A stretch of 64,000 nucleotides of DNA from an uncultured Flavobacteriales bacterium (GCA_913055685.1 CAJXKC010000002.1:124001-188000), one strand, 5' to 3'. Shown: positions 1 through 7,198, counted from the stretch's first letter. The notes: generated from the letters alone by a model not told the origin. Numbers and translations are program-made.

Positions 1-70
1 AACCGTCACAGGCCTGTTGCGCTTGTGAATAGGCTTGTTGGCTTTCCGAAATGGCATTTTGAACCCAGTG

Positions 71-102
71 TCCCCTGCGGTCACGCTAGATTTTTTTCTT
101 CC
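71..102. repeat. dispersed direct repeat, copy A
   Basis: A block of about 31 bases here reappears at 258-288 with only a few differences. The core CCCTGCGGTCAYGCTAG is followed by a run of seven T and then TTCC in both copies. There is no convincing reading frame. It lies in a non-coding stretch (1-370) downstream of the two tRNA genes, where short hairpins also occur, for example CCTGCC/GGCAGG at 185-202. The origin is unknown; it looks like a dispersed intergenic repeat of the genome. Confidence 0.6.
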
Positions 103-257
103 TGTGAGCCCTGCGTCCCTGCATCCCCTTGGAACAGCCTGCCTGCCGTAGCAGCGCGTAGGCATGGTTTTACGTTCTGCGTTCCCTGCCTTGTTCGGCA
201 GGATGGGTGATCCTAGCGCCGCTAACATTTCAAAGCATACGACAAAAAGGCCTAGCC

Positions 258-288
258 TTCCCTGCGGTCATGCTAGTTTTTTTATTCC
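258..288. repeat. dispersed direct repeat, copy B
   Basis: Second copy of the block at 71-102, in the same orientation, with the same CCCTGCGGTCAYGCTAG core and T run. In this copy the T run is also the left arm of an inverted repeat (277-338). The rest of 1-370 holds no gene I can support. Confidence 0.6.
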
Positions 289-338
289 CTACCAGCCCGC
301 TCAAGCAAGCTTGGCGGCCGGTTAGGGAATAAAAAAAA
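277..338. repeat. inverted repeat between repeat block and tRNA terminator
   Basis: The left arm (277-293: T run, then ATTCCCTACC) is matched by the right arm (320-338: GGTTAGGGAAT, then an A run), with one bulged base and a loop of about 26 bases. It sits just beyond the tRNA terminator and shares its A run with it. Read on the minus strand it could be a second, backup hairpin behind the tRNA transcript; that role is inference. Confidence 0.5.
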
Positions 339-369
339 GGCCTGACGAGTAAACTCATCAGGCCTTTTT
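334..369 (-). terminator. Rho-independent terminator after tRNA-Ser/tRNA-Pro
   Basis: The stem AAAAAGGCCTGA...TCAGGCCTTTTT has a short GAGT/ACTC extension and one mismatch, and a loop of two bases. On the minus strand it ends in a U run just after the 3' end of tRNA-Pro at 371, as expected for the end of the tRNA transcript. It is nearly symmetric and could also stop plus-strand transcription. Confidence 0.85.
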
Positions 370-370
370 G

Positions 371-445
371 TCGGGGCGGCAGGATTCGAACCTGCGACCT
401 CCTGCTCCCAAAGCAGGCGCGATAACCGGGCTACGCTACGCCCCG
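371..445 (-). tRNA. tRNA-Pro (anticodon TGG)
   Basis: The minus strand folds as a cloverleaf. The acceptor stem is CGGGGCG/CGCCCCG with discriminator A, the anticodon stem is CCTGC/GCAGG around the loop TTTGGGA (anticodon TGG), and the T arm is GCAGG-TTCGAAT-CCTGC. No CCA is encoded. The 5' end abuts the encoded CCA of the upstream tRNA-Ser with no spacer, so the two must be released from one transcript by processing. Confidence 0.95.
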
Positions 446-535
446 TGGCGGTGAGAGCGGGATTCGAACCCGCGGTACGGTTGCCCGTACGGCAGTTTAG
501 CAAACTACTGGTTTAAGCCACTCACCCATCTCACC
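446..535 (-). tRNA. tRNA-Ser (anticodon GCT)
   Basis: The minus strand shows the acceptor stem GGTGAGA/TCTCACC, discriminator G and an encoded CCA (446-448). The anticodon stem GTAGT/ACTGC encloses the loop TTGCTAA (anticodon GCT), the T arm is GCGGG-TTCGAAT-CCCGC, and a long variable arm (CGTACGG.../CCGTACC) is typical of class II serine tRNAs. It is the promoter-proximal member of a two-tRNA unit with tRNA-Pro. Confidence 0.95.
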
Positions 536-865
536 GGGTAATCTTAAACTGTAAGGATTCGGATTTCGGAACCTCAAGGATTCCGCCGTCTCACTTATTT
601 CAAGAACTAAGGAAGACGAATCTTCCGTTATTGGGGCTGCAAATTTAATCAGAGAAAAATACTTGACAAGTCTTCCTGAAAAATATTTCTAGCTTTTTTA
701 AAACTCTCTGCAGATTAAGAAATCTGAAATTTTTTTTCCTTCCTGATTTCCTTTGTTTATAGGGCTTTTAAGGAATAATAAAGTGTTTGTTTAACATTTT
801 TACTATAAAGCTTAAACAAATTGATTTTAGGAGAGTTATATCCTCGAACTAAACAATTAAGTATT
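536..865. other. intergenic region upstream of proteorhodopsin
   Basis: A stretch of 330 bases without a gene, AT-rich towards the rhodopsin. It must hold the divergent promoters for the tRNA pair (minus) and the rhodopsin (plus). I see no full TAnnTTTG box; TTCCTTTG at 749-756 is one base off the consensus and is the best candidate. Any 5' leader of the rhodopsin transcript starting there would be about 100 bases long. Confidence 0.4.
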
Positions 866-1612
866 ATGAGTACACTATTAAATGTAATGGAGATTCCAAA
901 GGATGATCCAGTAGCTTTTACTTTTTTCACTGGCTACATGGCAATGATGGCGGCCTCGGTATTCTTCTTCTTTGAAAGAGGACGTGCAGAGGGCAAATGG
1001 AAACTATCCTTATTGGTTTCAGGGCTTATTACGGGTATCGCGGCAGTGCATTATTACTACATGCGAGACTATTATGTGGCAACTGGTGAAAACCCAACTG
1101 CCTTACGTTACATTGATTGGACTTTGACAGTTCCGTTAATGTGTGTGGAGTTCTATTTATTGACAAAGGCGGCTGGCGCCAAAACTAGTCTACTTTGGAA
1201 ATTGATTATTGCATCGGTTTGGATGCTTGTATTTGGATATATAGGAGAGGCATTTAATCCTGCAGGTGGTGATACCGGTCATTCTGTAATGTACGGTTTC
1301 TTATCTACTTTGGGATACATCTACATCTTGTATACCGCCTGGTTTGGTGAGGTAGCCAAATTATCCCAACACGATGCCAATGTCGCAAAAAGTGTGCGCA
1401 TCCTAGCTTGGTTTGTACTGGTAGGTTGGGCCATTTACCCAATTGGTTACATGTGTATGCCTGGCGGTTGGTTAAATACTGCTTTGGGTTGGAGTTCAGC
1501 CAACGTAGATTTATTCTACAATATCGCTGATGCCATCAACAAGATTGGTTTTGGTTTGGTAGTGTACAGTTTAGCTTTCTCGGGAGGAGATTCAAAAACC
1601 GCTCAAGCCTAA
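866..1612 (+). CDS. green-absorbing proteorhodopsin, light-driven proton pump
   Basis: A seven-helix retinal protein of the inner membrane that exports protons in light. With the start at 866 (248 aa) the helix C motif carries D84, T88 and E95, the equivalents of D97/T101/E108 of proteorhodopsin (DTE proton-pump type, not the NDQ sodium or NTQ chloride types). H62 matches the conserved H75, K226 in the last helix is the Schiff-base lysine, and M92 sits at the spectral tuning position (105 in the reference), which predicts green absorption. An upstream in-frame ATG at 821 would add 15 residues that do not look like rhodopsin, so the internal ATG was chosen. The gene is followed by a strong terminator and then the retinal-forming gene. 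Confidence 0.96.
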   Translation: MSTLLNVMEIPKDDPVAFTFFTGYMAMMAASVFFFFERGRAEGKWKLSLLVSGLITGIAAVHYYYMRDYYVATGENPTALRYIDWTLTVPLMCVEFYLLTKAAGAKTSLLWKLIIASVWMLVFGYIGEAFNPAGGDTGHSVMYGFLSTLGYIYILYTAWFGEVAKLSQHDANVAKSVRILAWFVLVGWAIYPIGYMCMPGGWLNTALGWSSANVDLFYNIADAINKIGFGLVVYSLAFSGGDSKTAQA

Positions 1613-1627
1613 GATTTTAGAATTTTG

Positions 1628-1653
1628 AAAGGCGTCTTCGGACGCCTTTTTTT
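1628..1653 (+). terminator. terminator between proteorhodopsin and blh
   Basis: A perfect nine-base-pair stem AAAGGCGTC/GACGCCTTT closes on a TTCG tetraloop and runs into seven T residues (1647-1653). It lies 15 bases after the rhodopsin stop codon. The T run touches the ATG of the next gene at 1654, so transcription through this hairpin would set blh expression unless blh has its own start. Confidence 0.9.
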
Positions 1654-2556
1654 ATGTCTCGAAGCAGTTTCATATTCATCGTAACGGCCTTTCTTACTTT
1701 ACCCTTGGCCGAAATTCACCACCCTTATTTCAGTGTGGTGGAGGCGGTTTTTTGCTTGGCCCTCATCGCTAGTTTTGGCATTGCCCATGGCGCTATCGAT
1801 AACCATTTATATGGCTTTAAAAATCTTGCTGGTAACCTTAAGTTCATAGGAGTTTACCTTCTAGTAGGAGCTGGCTTTGGTGCGCTGTGGTACTTTCAGG
1901 CTAGTATCGCGTTTACAGTCTTTATGATTATCTCTGCCTATCACTTTGGGCAGTCGCAGCTCGTTGAGGAGTTGAAATATGATTCCTGGTGGAATAGAGG
2001 GGTGTATACGCTTTGGGGCTTTTGGTTGCTTGCTTCTTTTCTCCACCTAAACCGCTTAGAATTATTCGAACTAAGCGCTCAGGATTTTGAAGTTCTTCCA
2101 GTTTTCCGATGGATGTTGGAGAATAGCTCAGTTTTATTTTATACCGGCAGCGGCAGCCTCTTTGCCTCACTTCTATACTCCCGATATAAAAGCTTATTGA
2201 CTTGGCAGTCGCTGTGGATAGAGTTTTATCAAATTGCCATTATTCTCGTAGTATTTTACTTCTCGTCTAGTTTATGGGGTTTTACCCTCTATTTTGTAAT
2301 CCTTCATTCCGGTAGGGTCCTGCAACAGGAATATCAATATTTATTGGATAGGCAGAAGGTTTCTAGGCTTTTTGATTTTGTGAAGCTGCTTAGTCCTTTC
2401 ACACTAGTATCCATATTTGGTTTAGCCTTCATTGTCGCTGGCTTTGCCTTTTTTCAAATAAATTATTCTTATTCCTTATTGGCATTGGTATTTATTTCAT
2501 GCTTAACCGTTCCCCATTCTTGGGTTATGGATCGCTTTTATCAAGAGCGTAATTAA
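1654..2556 (+). CDS. blh: Brp/Blh-type beta-carotene 15,15'-dioxygenase
   Basis: An integral membrane enzyme that cleaves beta-carotene into two retinal molecules, the chromophore of the rhodopsin encoded just upstream. The 300 aa length and multiple hydrophobic segments fit the Brp/Blh family. Histidines expected to bind the catalytic iron are visible: AHGAIDNH (H45, H51), AYHFGQ (H97), LHSGRV and VPHSW near the C-terminus. The ATG lies directly at the end of the T run of the 1628-1653 terminator, leaving no room for a ribosome site outside the hairpin. No carotenoid synthesis genes (crtE/B/I/Y) are in the window, so beta-carotene must be made elsewhere. Confidence 0.93.
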   Translation: MSRSSFIFIVTAFLTLPLAEIHHPYFSVVEAVFCLALIASFGIAHGAIDNHLYGFKNLAGNLKFIGVYLLVGAGFGALWYFQASIAFTVFMIISAYHFGQSQLVEELKYDSWWNRGVYTLWGFWLLASFLHLNRLELFELSAQDFEVLPVFRWMLENSSVLFYTGSGSLFASLLYSRYKSLLTWQSLWIEFYQIAIILVVFYFSSSLWGFTLYFVILHSGRVLQQEYQYLLDRQKVSRLFDFVKLLSPFTLVSIFGLAFIVAGFAFFQINYSYSLLALVFISCLTVPHSWVMDRFYQERN

Positions 2557-2573
2557 TTATTCCCGACAAGGGC

Positions 2574-2581
2574 TACCTTTG
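2574..2581 (+). promoter_or_regulatory. TACCTTTG -7 promoter box for the HMA-AraC regulator
   Basis: Exact match to the Bacteroidota -7 consensus TAnnTTTG, five bases before the ATG at 2586. I see no clear TTG -33 element at the usual spacing. The implied transcript would have an extremely short leader. Confidence 0.55.
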
Positions 2582-2585
2582 CTCT

Positions 2586-3149
2586 ATGTCCACTCGGCTT
2601 CACATCAAGAATATGGTTTGCCCCCGTTGTATCACGGCGGTGCAAAATCTTATGGACGAATTAAATCTAGAGGTAGAGCAGGTGAAGCTTGGCGAGGTCC
2701 TATTAAAAAATGGTCCTACTGCCGAAAGTAAAGAGCAGCTAAAACAAGGCTTAGAGCGCTTGGGTTTCGAATTATTAGATGATCAAAAATCGGCGCTCGT
2801 AAATCGCATCAAAGCGCTCATTATTAAAGAGATTCATCATAAGGATGAATTAAGCTCCAGCAACTTATCGGAGCTTATTGCTAAAGATTTAAAGCAGGAC
2901 TACGGCAGTTTGAGTCGCCTGTTTTCTTCGGTAGAAGGACATACCATCGAGCGTTTTACGGCGCTGCAGCGCATCGAAAAGATTAAAGAGTTCTTGGTTT
3001 ATGATCAGCTAAGCTTGGCCGAAATTGCGGACAAACTAGGCCTAAGTAGCGCTTCCTATGTGTCTAATTTCTTTAAGAAAGAAACGGGGATGACCCCGGG
3101 TCAGTTTAAAAAGGATCAGGCACCCCGAAAATCTATCGATCAGCTCTGA
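2586..3149 (+). CDS. HMA-like/AraC-type transcriptional regulator, probably copper-responsive
   Basis: A 187 aa protein with two parts. Residues 1-65 resemble a heavy-metal-associated (HMA) ferredoxin-like fold with a CPRC motif (C12, C15) in the metal-loop position. Residues about 100-180 are an AraC/XylS-type double helix-turn-helix, including LSLAEIADKLGLSS and the MTPGQFKK end typical of the family. It precedes a Cu(I)-exporting ATPase and a small HMA protein, so the HMA part likely senses or receives copper and the C-terminus controls the cluster. This is inference; the start at 2586 is supported by the promoter box just upstream. Confidence 0.82.
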   Translation: MSTRLHIKNMVCPRCITAVQNLMDELNLEVEQVKLGEVLLKNGPTAESKEQLKQGLERLGFELLDDQKSALVNRIKALIIKEIHHKDELSSSNLSELIAKDLKQDYGSLSRLFSSVEGHTIERFTALQRIEKIKEFLVYDQLSLAEIADKLGLSSASYVSNFFKKETGMTPGQFKKDQAPRKSIDQL

Positions 3150-3222
3150 AACTTACAATTCCTAAACAAAATTCTGTAAAAAGGGATTATGGGATTTGAA
3201 GACCTTTGTCTAAAATCCAAAA

Positions 3223-5424
3223 ATGGCCAAAACTCAAGAACAATCATTTCCAGTTATAGGCATGTCCTGTGCCGCCTGCGCTACTTCGGTAGAATCCATC
3301 TTAGAGCATACGGAAGGGGTGGAAAAGGCGGAGGTGAATTTTGCAAGCAATACCGTTAAGGTAAGCTACAGTGGAGTGAGCCCAGAAACTCTTAAAAAGG
3401 CCTTGCAAGACATTGGCTATGACTTGGATATTGAAAGCGAAGATGTCCATGCTGCTAGTCAGGAGCAAGCCCAAAAACATTATCAAGAGTTAAAGCGACG
3501 CACTTTATTTTCGGCCCTGTTCAGTTTGCCGGTTTTTGTGATTGGGATGTTCTTCTCGGATTGGAGCTACGGTGCCTATATCTCAGCTTTACTGGCCTTA
3601 CCCGTACTATTTGTTTGGGGTCGCTCTTTTTATGTCAATGCTTATAAACAGGCCAGAATGGGCAAGGCTAATATGGATACCCTGGTGGCATTAAGCACCG
3701 GGATTGCCTTTCTCTTTAGTCTATTTAATACGCTCTATCCCAGCTTTTTTGAAAGTCGCGGAATCGCCGCTCATGTTTATTATGAGGCCGCAGTGGTGAT
3801 TATCACCTTTATTAGTTTGGGTAAGACTTTGGAGGAGAAAGCCAAGTCGGGTACTACCGCAGCCCTGGAAAAATTGATGAACCTACAGGTTAAGCAGGTT
3901 TTTAAAATAAAGGATCAGGGCCTGGAGGAGGTTTCCATTGATGCGATCCAAGAAGGGGACCTGATTCGGGTACAGCCGGGTAATCGTATTCCGGTTGATG
4001 GCCAGGTGAAAAATGGAGATTCCTATGTTGATGAAAGCATGCTTAGCGGTGAATCTACGCCGGTAGCCAAAAGCTCGGGCGATGCTGTTTATTCGGGTAC
4101 CCTTAATCAGAAAGGAAGTTTGGATGTACTCGTGAAGGAGCTGGGCGAAGCCACCTTATTGCATAAAATTATTAAAGCGGTGCGCGATGCCCAAGGTTCT
4201 AAAGCACCAGTCCAAAAGCAGGTCGATAAAATTGCGGCCATCTTTGTGCCTACAATTTTAGCTTTAGCGCTTCTCACTTTTGGGCTTTGGTATTTCAGTT
4301 GTGCGGAAGAGGCCTTTAGCAAAGCTTTATATACGGCCTTGGCGGTATTGGTTATTGCCTGCCCTTGCGCCTTAGGCTTAGCCACCCCCACGGCAATTAT
4401 GGTAGGAATAGGCAAGGGTGCCGAACATAATATCCTCATTCGAGACGCTCAAAGTTTGGAAATTGCCCGTGAGATTGACAGCTTGGTGCTTGATAAAACC
4501 GGTACCATTACGCAGGGTAAGGCTCAGGTGAGTGAAGCCCATTGGCAAAAGAGTGCGGATGGCTATTTGAGCCTAATAGCCAGTATGGAGGAACATTCGG
4601 AACACCCCATGGCGACAGCCTTATTAAGGTACACTCGAGAAAATGGCGCGAAATCGGCTGACATCAGTGCCTTCGAGTCGATCCAAGGTAAAGGCATTAG
4701 CGCTCTTCATGAAGGCGAAAAGTACCACTTAGGAAATGCCGCCTTAGTAGAACAAGAAGGCCCTGAAATCGATCTAGGGCAGTATCTAAAGAATTTCCCA
4801 GAGCAGGAGGGGAAGAGCCGAGTTTATTTTTTCAATCCCAAGACTATATTGGCGCATTTTGAGGTAGGGGATAGCCTTAAAGAAGGTTCGGCTGAGGCTA
4901 TACAGGCTTTAAAAGAGGCCGGTTTGGAACTCTATATTTTCAGCGGAGACAATGAAAGTTCTACCGCGCATTGGGCACATCAATTAGGAATAGAAAATTA
5001 CCGGGCGGGAGTACTCCCGCAGGATAAGGCCAGCGAATTAAAGAAATTGCAGCAAGAAGGTAAGAAGGTAGCCATGATTGGCGATGGCATTAATGATTCA
5101 CAAGCTTTGGCGGAAGCCGATCTGAGTATAGCTATGGGTCACGGTTCGGACATTGCTATGGATGTGGCGCAAATGACGCTGATGAGTTCCGACTTACGGT
5201 CGATACCCAAAGCCTTTAAGCTTTCGCATTTCATCCTCAAAGGGATCCGTCAAAACCTTTTCTGGGCTTTTATTTATAACCTGATTGGCATACCGATCGC
5301 TGCCGGGATTTTGTATCCCATTAACGGTTTTTTACTGGACCCAATGATCGCCGGAGCGGCTATGGCCTTTAGCTCGGTATCGGTGGTGCTAAATAGTTTA
5401 AGATTACGAAGAATAAGAATATAG
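3223..5424 (+). CDS. copA: P1B-1 type Cu(I)-exporting ATPase
   Basis: A 733 aa inner-membrane pump that expels Cu(I) from the cytoplasm. One N-terminal HMA domain carries GMSCAAC (C16, C19). The actuator motif is SGES, the ion-site motif is CPC (C380-C382), the phosphorylation motif DKTGT begins at D424, followed by SEHP and GDGINDS. The subgroup signatures N(x6)YN(x4)P in helix 7 and MxxSS with NS in helix 8 identify the Cu(I) class rather than Zn/Cd. It sits 73 bases after the HMA-AraC regulator and before a small HMA chaperone. GACCTTTG at 3201-3208 is one base off a -7 box, so it may also have its own promoter. Confidence 0.96.
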   Translation: MAKTQEQSFPVIGMSCAACATSVESILEHTEGVEKAEVNFASNTVKVSYSGVSPETLKKALQDIGYDLDIESEDVHAASQEQAQKHYQELKRRTLFSALFSLPVFVIGMFFSDWSYGAYISALLALPVLFVWGRSFYVNAYKQARMGKANMDTLVALSTGIAFLFSLFNTLYPSFFESRGIAAHVYYEAAVVIITFISLGKTLEEKAKSGTTAALEKLMNLQVKQVFKIKDQGLEEVSIDAIQEGDLIRVQPGNRIPVDGQVKNGDSYVDESMLSGESTPVAKSSGDAVYSGTLNQKGSLDVLVKELGEATLLHKIIKAVRDAQGSKAPVQKQVDKIAAIFVPTILALALLTFGLWYFSCAEEAFSKALYTALAVLVIACPCALGLATPTAIMVGIGKGAEHNILIRDAQSLEIAREIDSLVLDKTGTITQGKAQVSEAHWQKSADGYLSLIASMEEHSEHPMATALLRYTRENGAKSADISAFESIQGKGISALHEGEKYHLGNAALVEQEGPEIDLGQYLKNFPEQEGKSRVYFFNPKTILAHFEVGDSLKEGSAEAIQALKEAGLELYIFSGDNESSTAHWAHQLGIENYRAGVLPQDKASELKKLQQEGKKVAMIGDGINDSQALAEADLSIAMGHGSDIAMDVAQMTLMSSDLRSIPKAFKLSHFILKGIRQNLFWAFIYNLIGIPIAAGILYPINGFLLDPMIAGAAMAFSSVSVVLNSLRLRRIRI

Positions 5425-5498
5425 AATATAGAATCTAGAACCTAGAACCCAGAAAGAACCCAGAGTCTCACATCTCACATCTCAAATCTCATATCTAA
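5422..5498 (+). repeat. eleven in-phase degenerate heptamers between copA and the HMA chaperone
   Basis: From the copA stop codon to four bases before the next ATG the sequence divides into eleven seven-base units without a break. The first four follow TAGAA(T/C)(A/C): TAGAATA, TAGAATC, TAGAACC, TAGAACC. Two or three units are intermediate, and the last five follow (N)NTCTCA: AGTCTCA, CATCTCA, CATCTCA, AATCTCA, TATCTAA. It fills the whole intergenic gap. It is not CRISPR-like, as there are no spacers. Confidence 0.8.
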
Positions 5499-5501
5499 AC
5501 A

Positions 5502-5696
5502 ATGAAATACAAAACCACTTTAAAATGCGCAGGCTGTGTGAATGCGGTGCGCAAAGGATTAGACGAAAAATTAGGTCCCGATAATTGGTCGGTTGATCTA
5601 GATCAGCCCGTTAAATACCTGGAAGTAAAGGATGAGGTTTCCTTAAGCGAGCTCAAGCCTATTTTCGAAAAGCTTGGCTATCAGATAGAAGCTTAA
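5502..5696 (+). CDS. small HMA-domain copper chaperone-like protein
   Basis: A 64 aa cytosolic protein made of a single HMA-type fold with KCAGC (C9, C12) in the metal-binding loop, like CopZ/Atx1 chaperones that hand Cu(I) to the HMA domain of the ATPase. The motif is CAGC rather than the common MxCxxC. It is likely part of the copper unit with the two genes upstream, separated by a heptamer repeat array. Its stop codon overlaps that of the convergent gene at 5693 inside the palindrome GCTTAAGC. Confidence 0.8.
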   Translation: MKYKTTLKCAGCVNAVRKGLDEKLGPDNWSVDLDQPVKYLEVKDEVSLSELKPIFEKLGYQIEA

Positions 5697-6568
5697 GCAA
5701 AAACATAACTGGTCATTGATACCGAGGCGAGGTCAAATTCTTTATTGAATACTCTGATTTCGTCTTTGGTATCGGTCAGGCCTAAGCTGTAAAGCAAGGG
5801 TATATAATGCTCATTGCTGGGTACCGATAATTGGGCGGCCTTGCCTAGACTTTGGTAGTCGATTAGCGACTTATGTTCTCCAGATTGAATGAGTTGGTAG
5901 ACCTTAGCATCAAATTCTTGGGCCCAGTCGTAAGCCCCACTAGCATTCCAGTTCACCATCCTTAAGTTGTGCACAATATTGCCGCTGCCTACGATTAAAA
6001 TCCCCTTTTCGCGCAGGGCCTTTAGCTCACTGGCTAATTGGTAATGCTGACTCGGATTTAGTCGGTAGTTGATGCTCATTTGGTAGACTGGAATATCCGC
6101 TTCAGGATACATCGGTTTTAAAACCGACCAGGTGCCATGGTCTAAGCCCCATTGGTGATCTAAAATCAATTCCTGACTCTTCACCAACTTCTTCGTTTCC
6201 TTGGCCCAATAAGGACTTCCGGGAGCCGGATATTGTTGGTCGAATAATTCTTGGGGAAAGCCGCCAAAGTCGTGGATGGTTCGTGGTTTCTCCATGGCGG
6301 TTGCTAGGGTGCCCTCGGTTTCCCAATGAGCGGAAATCACTAAAATCGCCTTTGGCTTGGGTAATTCTTTAGCCAGGCTACGCCAGCGATTCGAGAAATC
6401 GTTTTGTAAAATGGCGTTCATGGGGTTGCCATGTCCTACAAAAAGCACCGGCATTCTTTGTCCTTGTTTTCCGGCTTGCCAATCCTTAAATAAATCCTTC
6501 ATTTCCATAGCTAGTCCAATTGATAATCCAGCAAAAGCTGCCTTCTTAATAAACTCTGTACGTTTCAT
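5693..6568 (-). CDS. LigB/DODA-family extradiol dioxygenase-like protein (YgiD-like)
   Basis: A 291 aa protein of the class III extradiol ring-opening dioxygenase family, closest in pattern to 4,5-DOPA dioxygenase YgiD. Likely metal-site histidines are visible: VGHGNPM (H46), SAHWET (H81), GLDHGTW (H144), VHNL (H200) and NEHYIP (H254). The N-terminus has a basic start and a short hydrophobic run (residues 9-22) that could be a signal or anchor, which is unusual for a cytosolic YgiD. The substrate is unknown. It is transcribed towards the copper cluster and ends inside the stop codon of the HMA protein. A near-consensus -7 box (CAATTTTG, minus) lies at 6586-6593. Confidence 0.85.
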   Translation of the reverse strand: MKRTEFIKKAAFAGLSIGLAMEMKDLFKDWQAGKQGQRMPVLFVGHGNPMNAILQNDFSNRWRSLAKELPKPKAILVISAHWETEGTLATAMEKPRTIHDFGGFPQELFDQQYPAPGSPYWAKETKKLVKSQELILDHQWGLDHGTWSVLKPMYPEADIPVYQMSINYRLNPSQHYQLASELKALREKGILIVGSGNIVHNLRMVNWNASGAYDWAQEFDAKVYQLIQSGEHKSLIDYQSLGKAAQLSVPSNEHYIPLLYSLGLTDTKDEIRVFNKEFDLASVSMTSYVFA

Positions 6569-6625
6569 CCGATTAAATCCTTAGGCAAAATTGCGGACTA
6601 GTTAGCTTAAATGCATTCACCTAGG

Positions 6626-7198
6626 TTAATTCCCGGTAGATTTTATTCGGCTCAACGACTGTGGTTTGATGCCAATAAAGGAGGCGATGTGGTATTGAGG
6701 AATGCGGTCAATTAGGTATGGGAATTTAGATTGAAAGTATTGGTAGCGTTTAGTAGCCGAGCCTTGTAGCTGCATTTGGGTGCGAACGAGAGCCTGTTGA
6801 TAGGCATTCTGGATCAAAATTCGAAAATAGCGTTCCAAACTGGGGATTTCTTGATATAAATGATCCAGATTGCTTTTGGAAATCTTCCAGAGCACACTGG
6901 CCTCTAAACTAGCTAAGCCAAAGAGGGCTTTGCTCTCTTGACTGAAGGCATTTAAGTCGCTGATCCAGTGCTCTTCAATGGCAAACTGCAAGTTGTGTGC
7001 TTCCCCATTTTCATCTAAACTATAGAGTCGCAAACAGCCCGATTCTACAAAATATAGATCAGGTACCCGACTATGTCCTGCTAGTAGAATTTCCTCCCCA
7101 GCAGAGCATTCCATTCTAGTGAAAGCCTTTTCAATGGATTGGACTTCTTCAGGCCTTAGCCTAATTTGCTTAGCAATGACATCTACCGGCTTATTCAT
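6626..7198 (-). CDS. Crp/Fnr-family transcriptional regulator
   Basis: A 190 aa protein with an N-terminal cyclic-nucleotide-binding-like beta barrel (about residues 20-110; AGEEILLAG...YFVESGCLRLY) and a short C-terminal winged helix-turn-helix (HIASFIGIKPQSLSRIK) that ends almost directly after the recognition helix. There is no Fnr-type cysteine cluster, so oxygen sensing by an iron-sulfur centre is unlikely; the effector is unknown. This short form is common in Bacteroidota. It overlaps the pentapeptide gene by eight bases and should be co-translated with it. Confidence 0.85.
   Translation of the reverse strand: MNKPVDVIAKQIRLRPEEVQSIEKAFTRMECSAGEEILLAGHSRVPDLYFVESGCLRLYSLDENGEAHNLQFAIEEHWISDLNAFSQESKALFGLASLEASVLWKISKSNLDHLYQEIPSLERYFRILIQNAYQQALVRTQMQLQGSATKRYQYFQSKFPYLIDRIPQYHIASFIGIKPQSLSRIKSTGN

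Noticed and set aside
25-210. Plus-strand frame of 61 codons
   Set aside because: It crosses the repeat block and small hairpins, has no recognisable domain or signal, and codon use unlike the true genes.
282-503. Minus-strand frame of 73 codons
   Set aside because: It overlaps both tRNA genes and the tRNA terminator.
821-865. Upstream start of the proteorhodopsin at 821
   Set aside because: The added 15 residues are polar and charged and do not fit the rhodopsin N-terminus; the ATG at 866 is better.
5422-5498. Possible CRISPR array
   Set aside because: Units are seven bases long and contiguous; there are no spacers and no cas genes.
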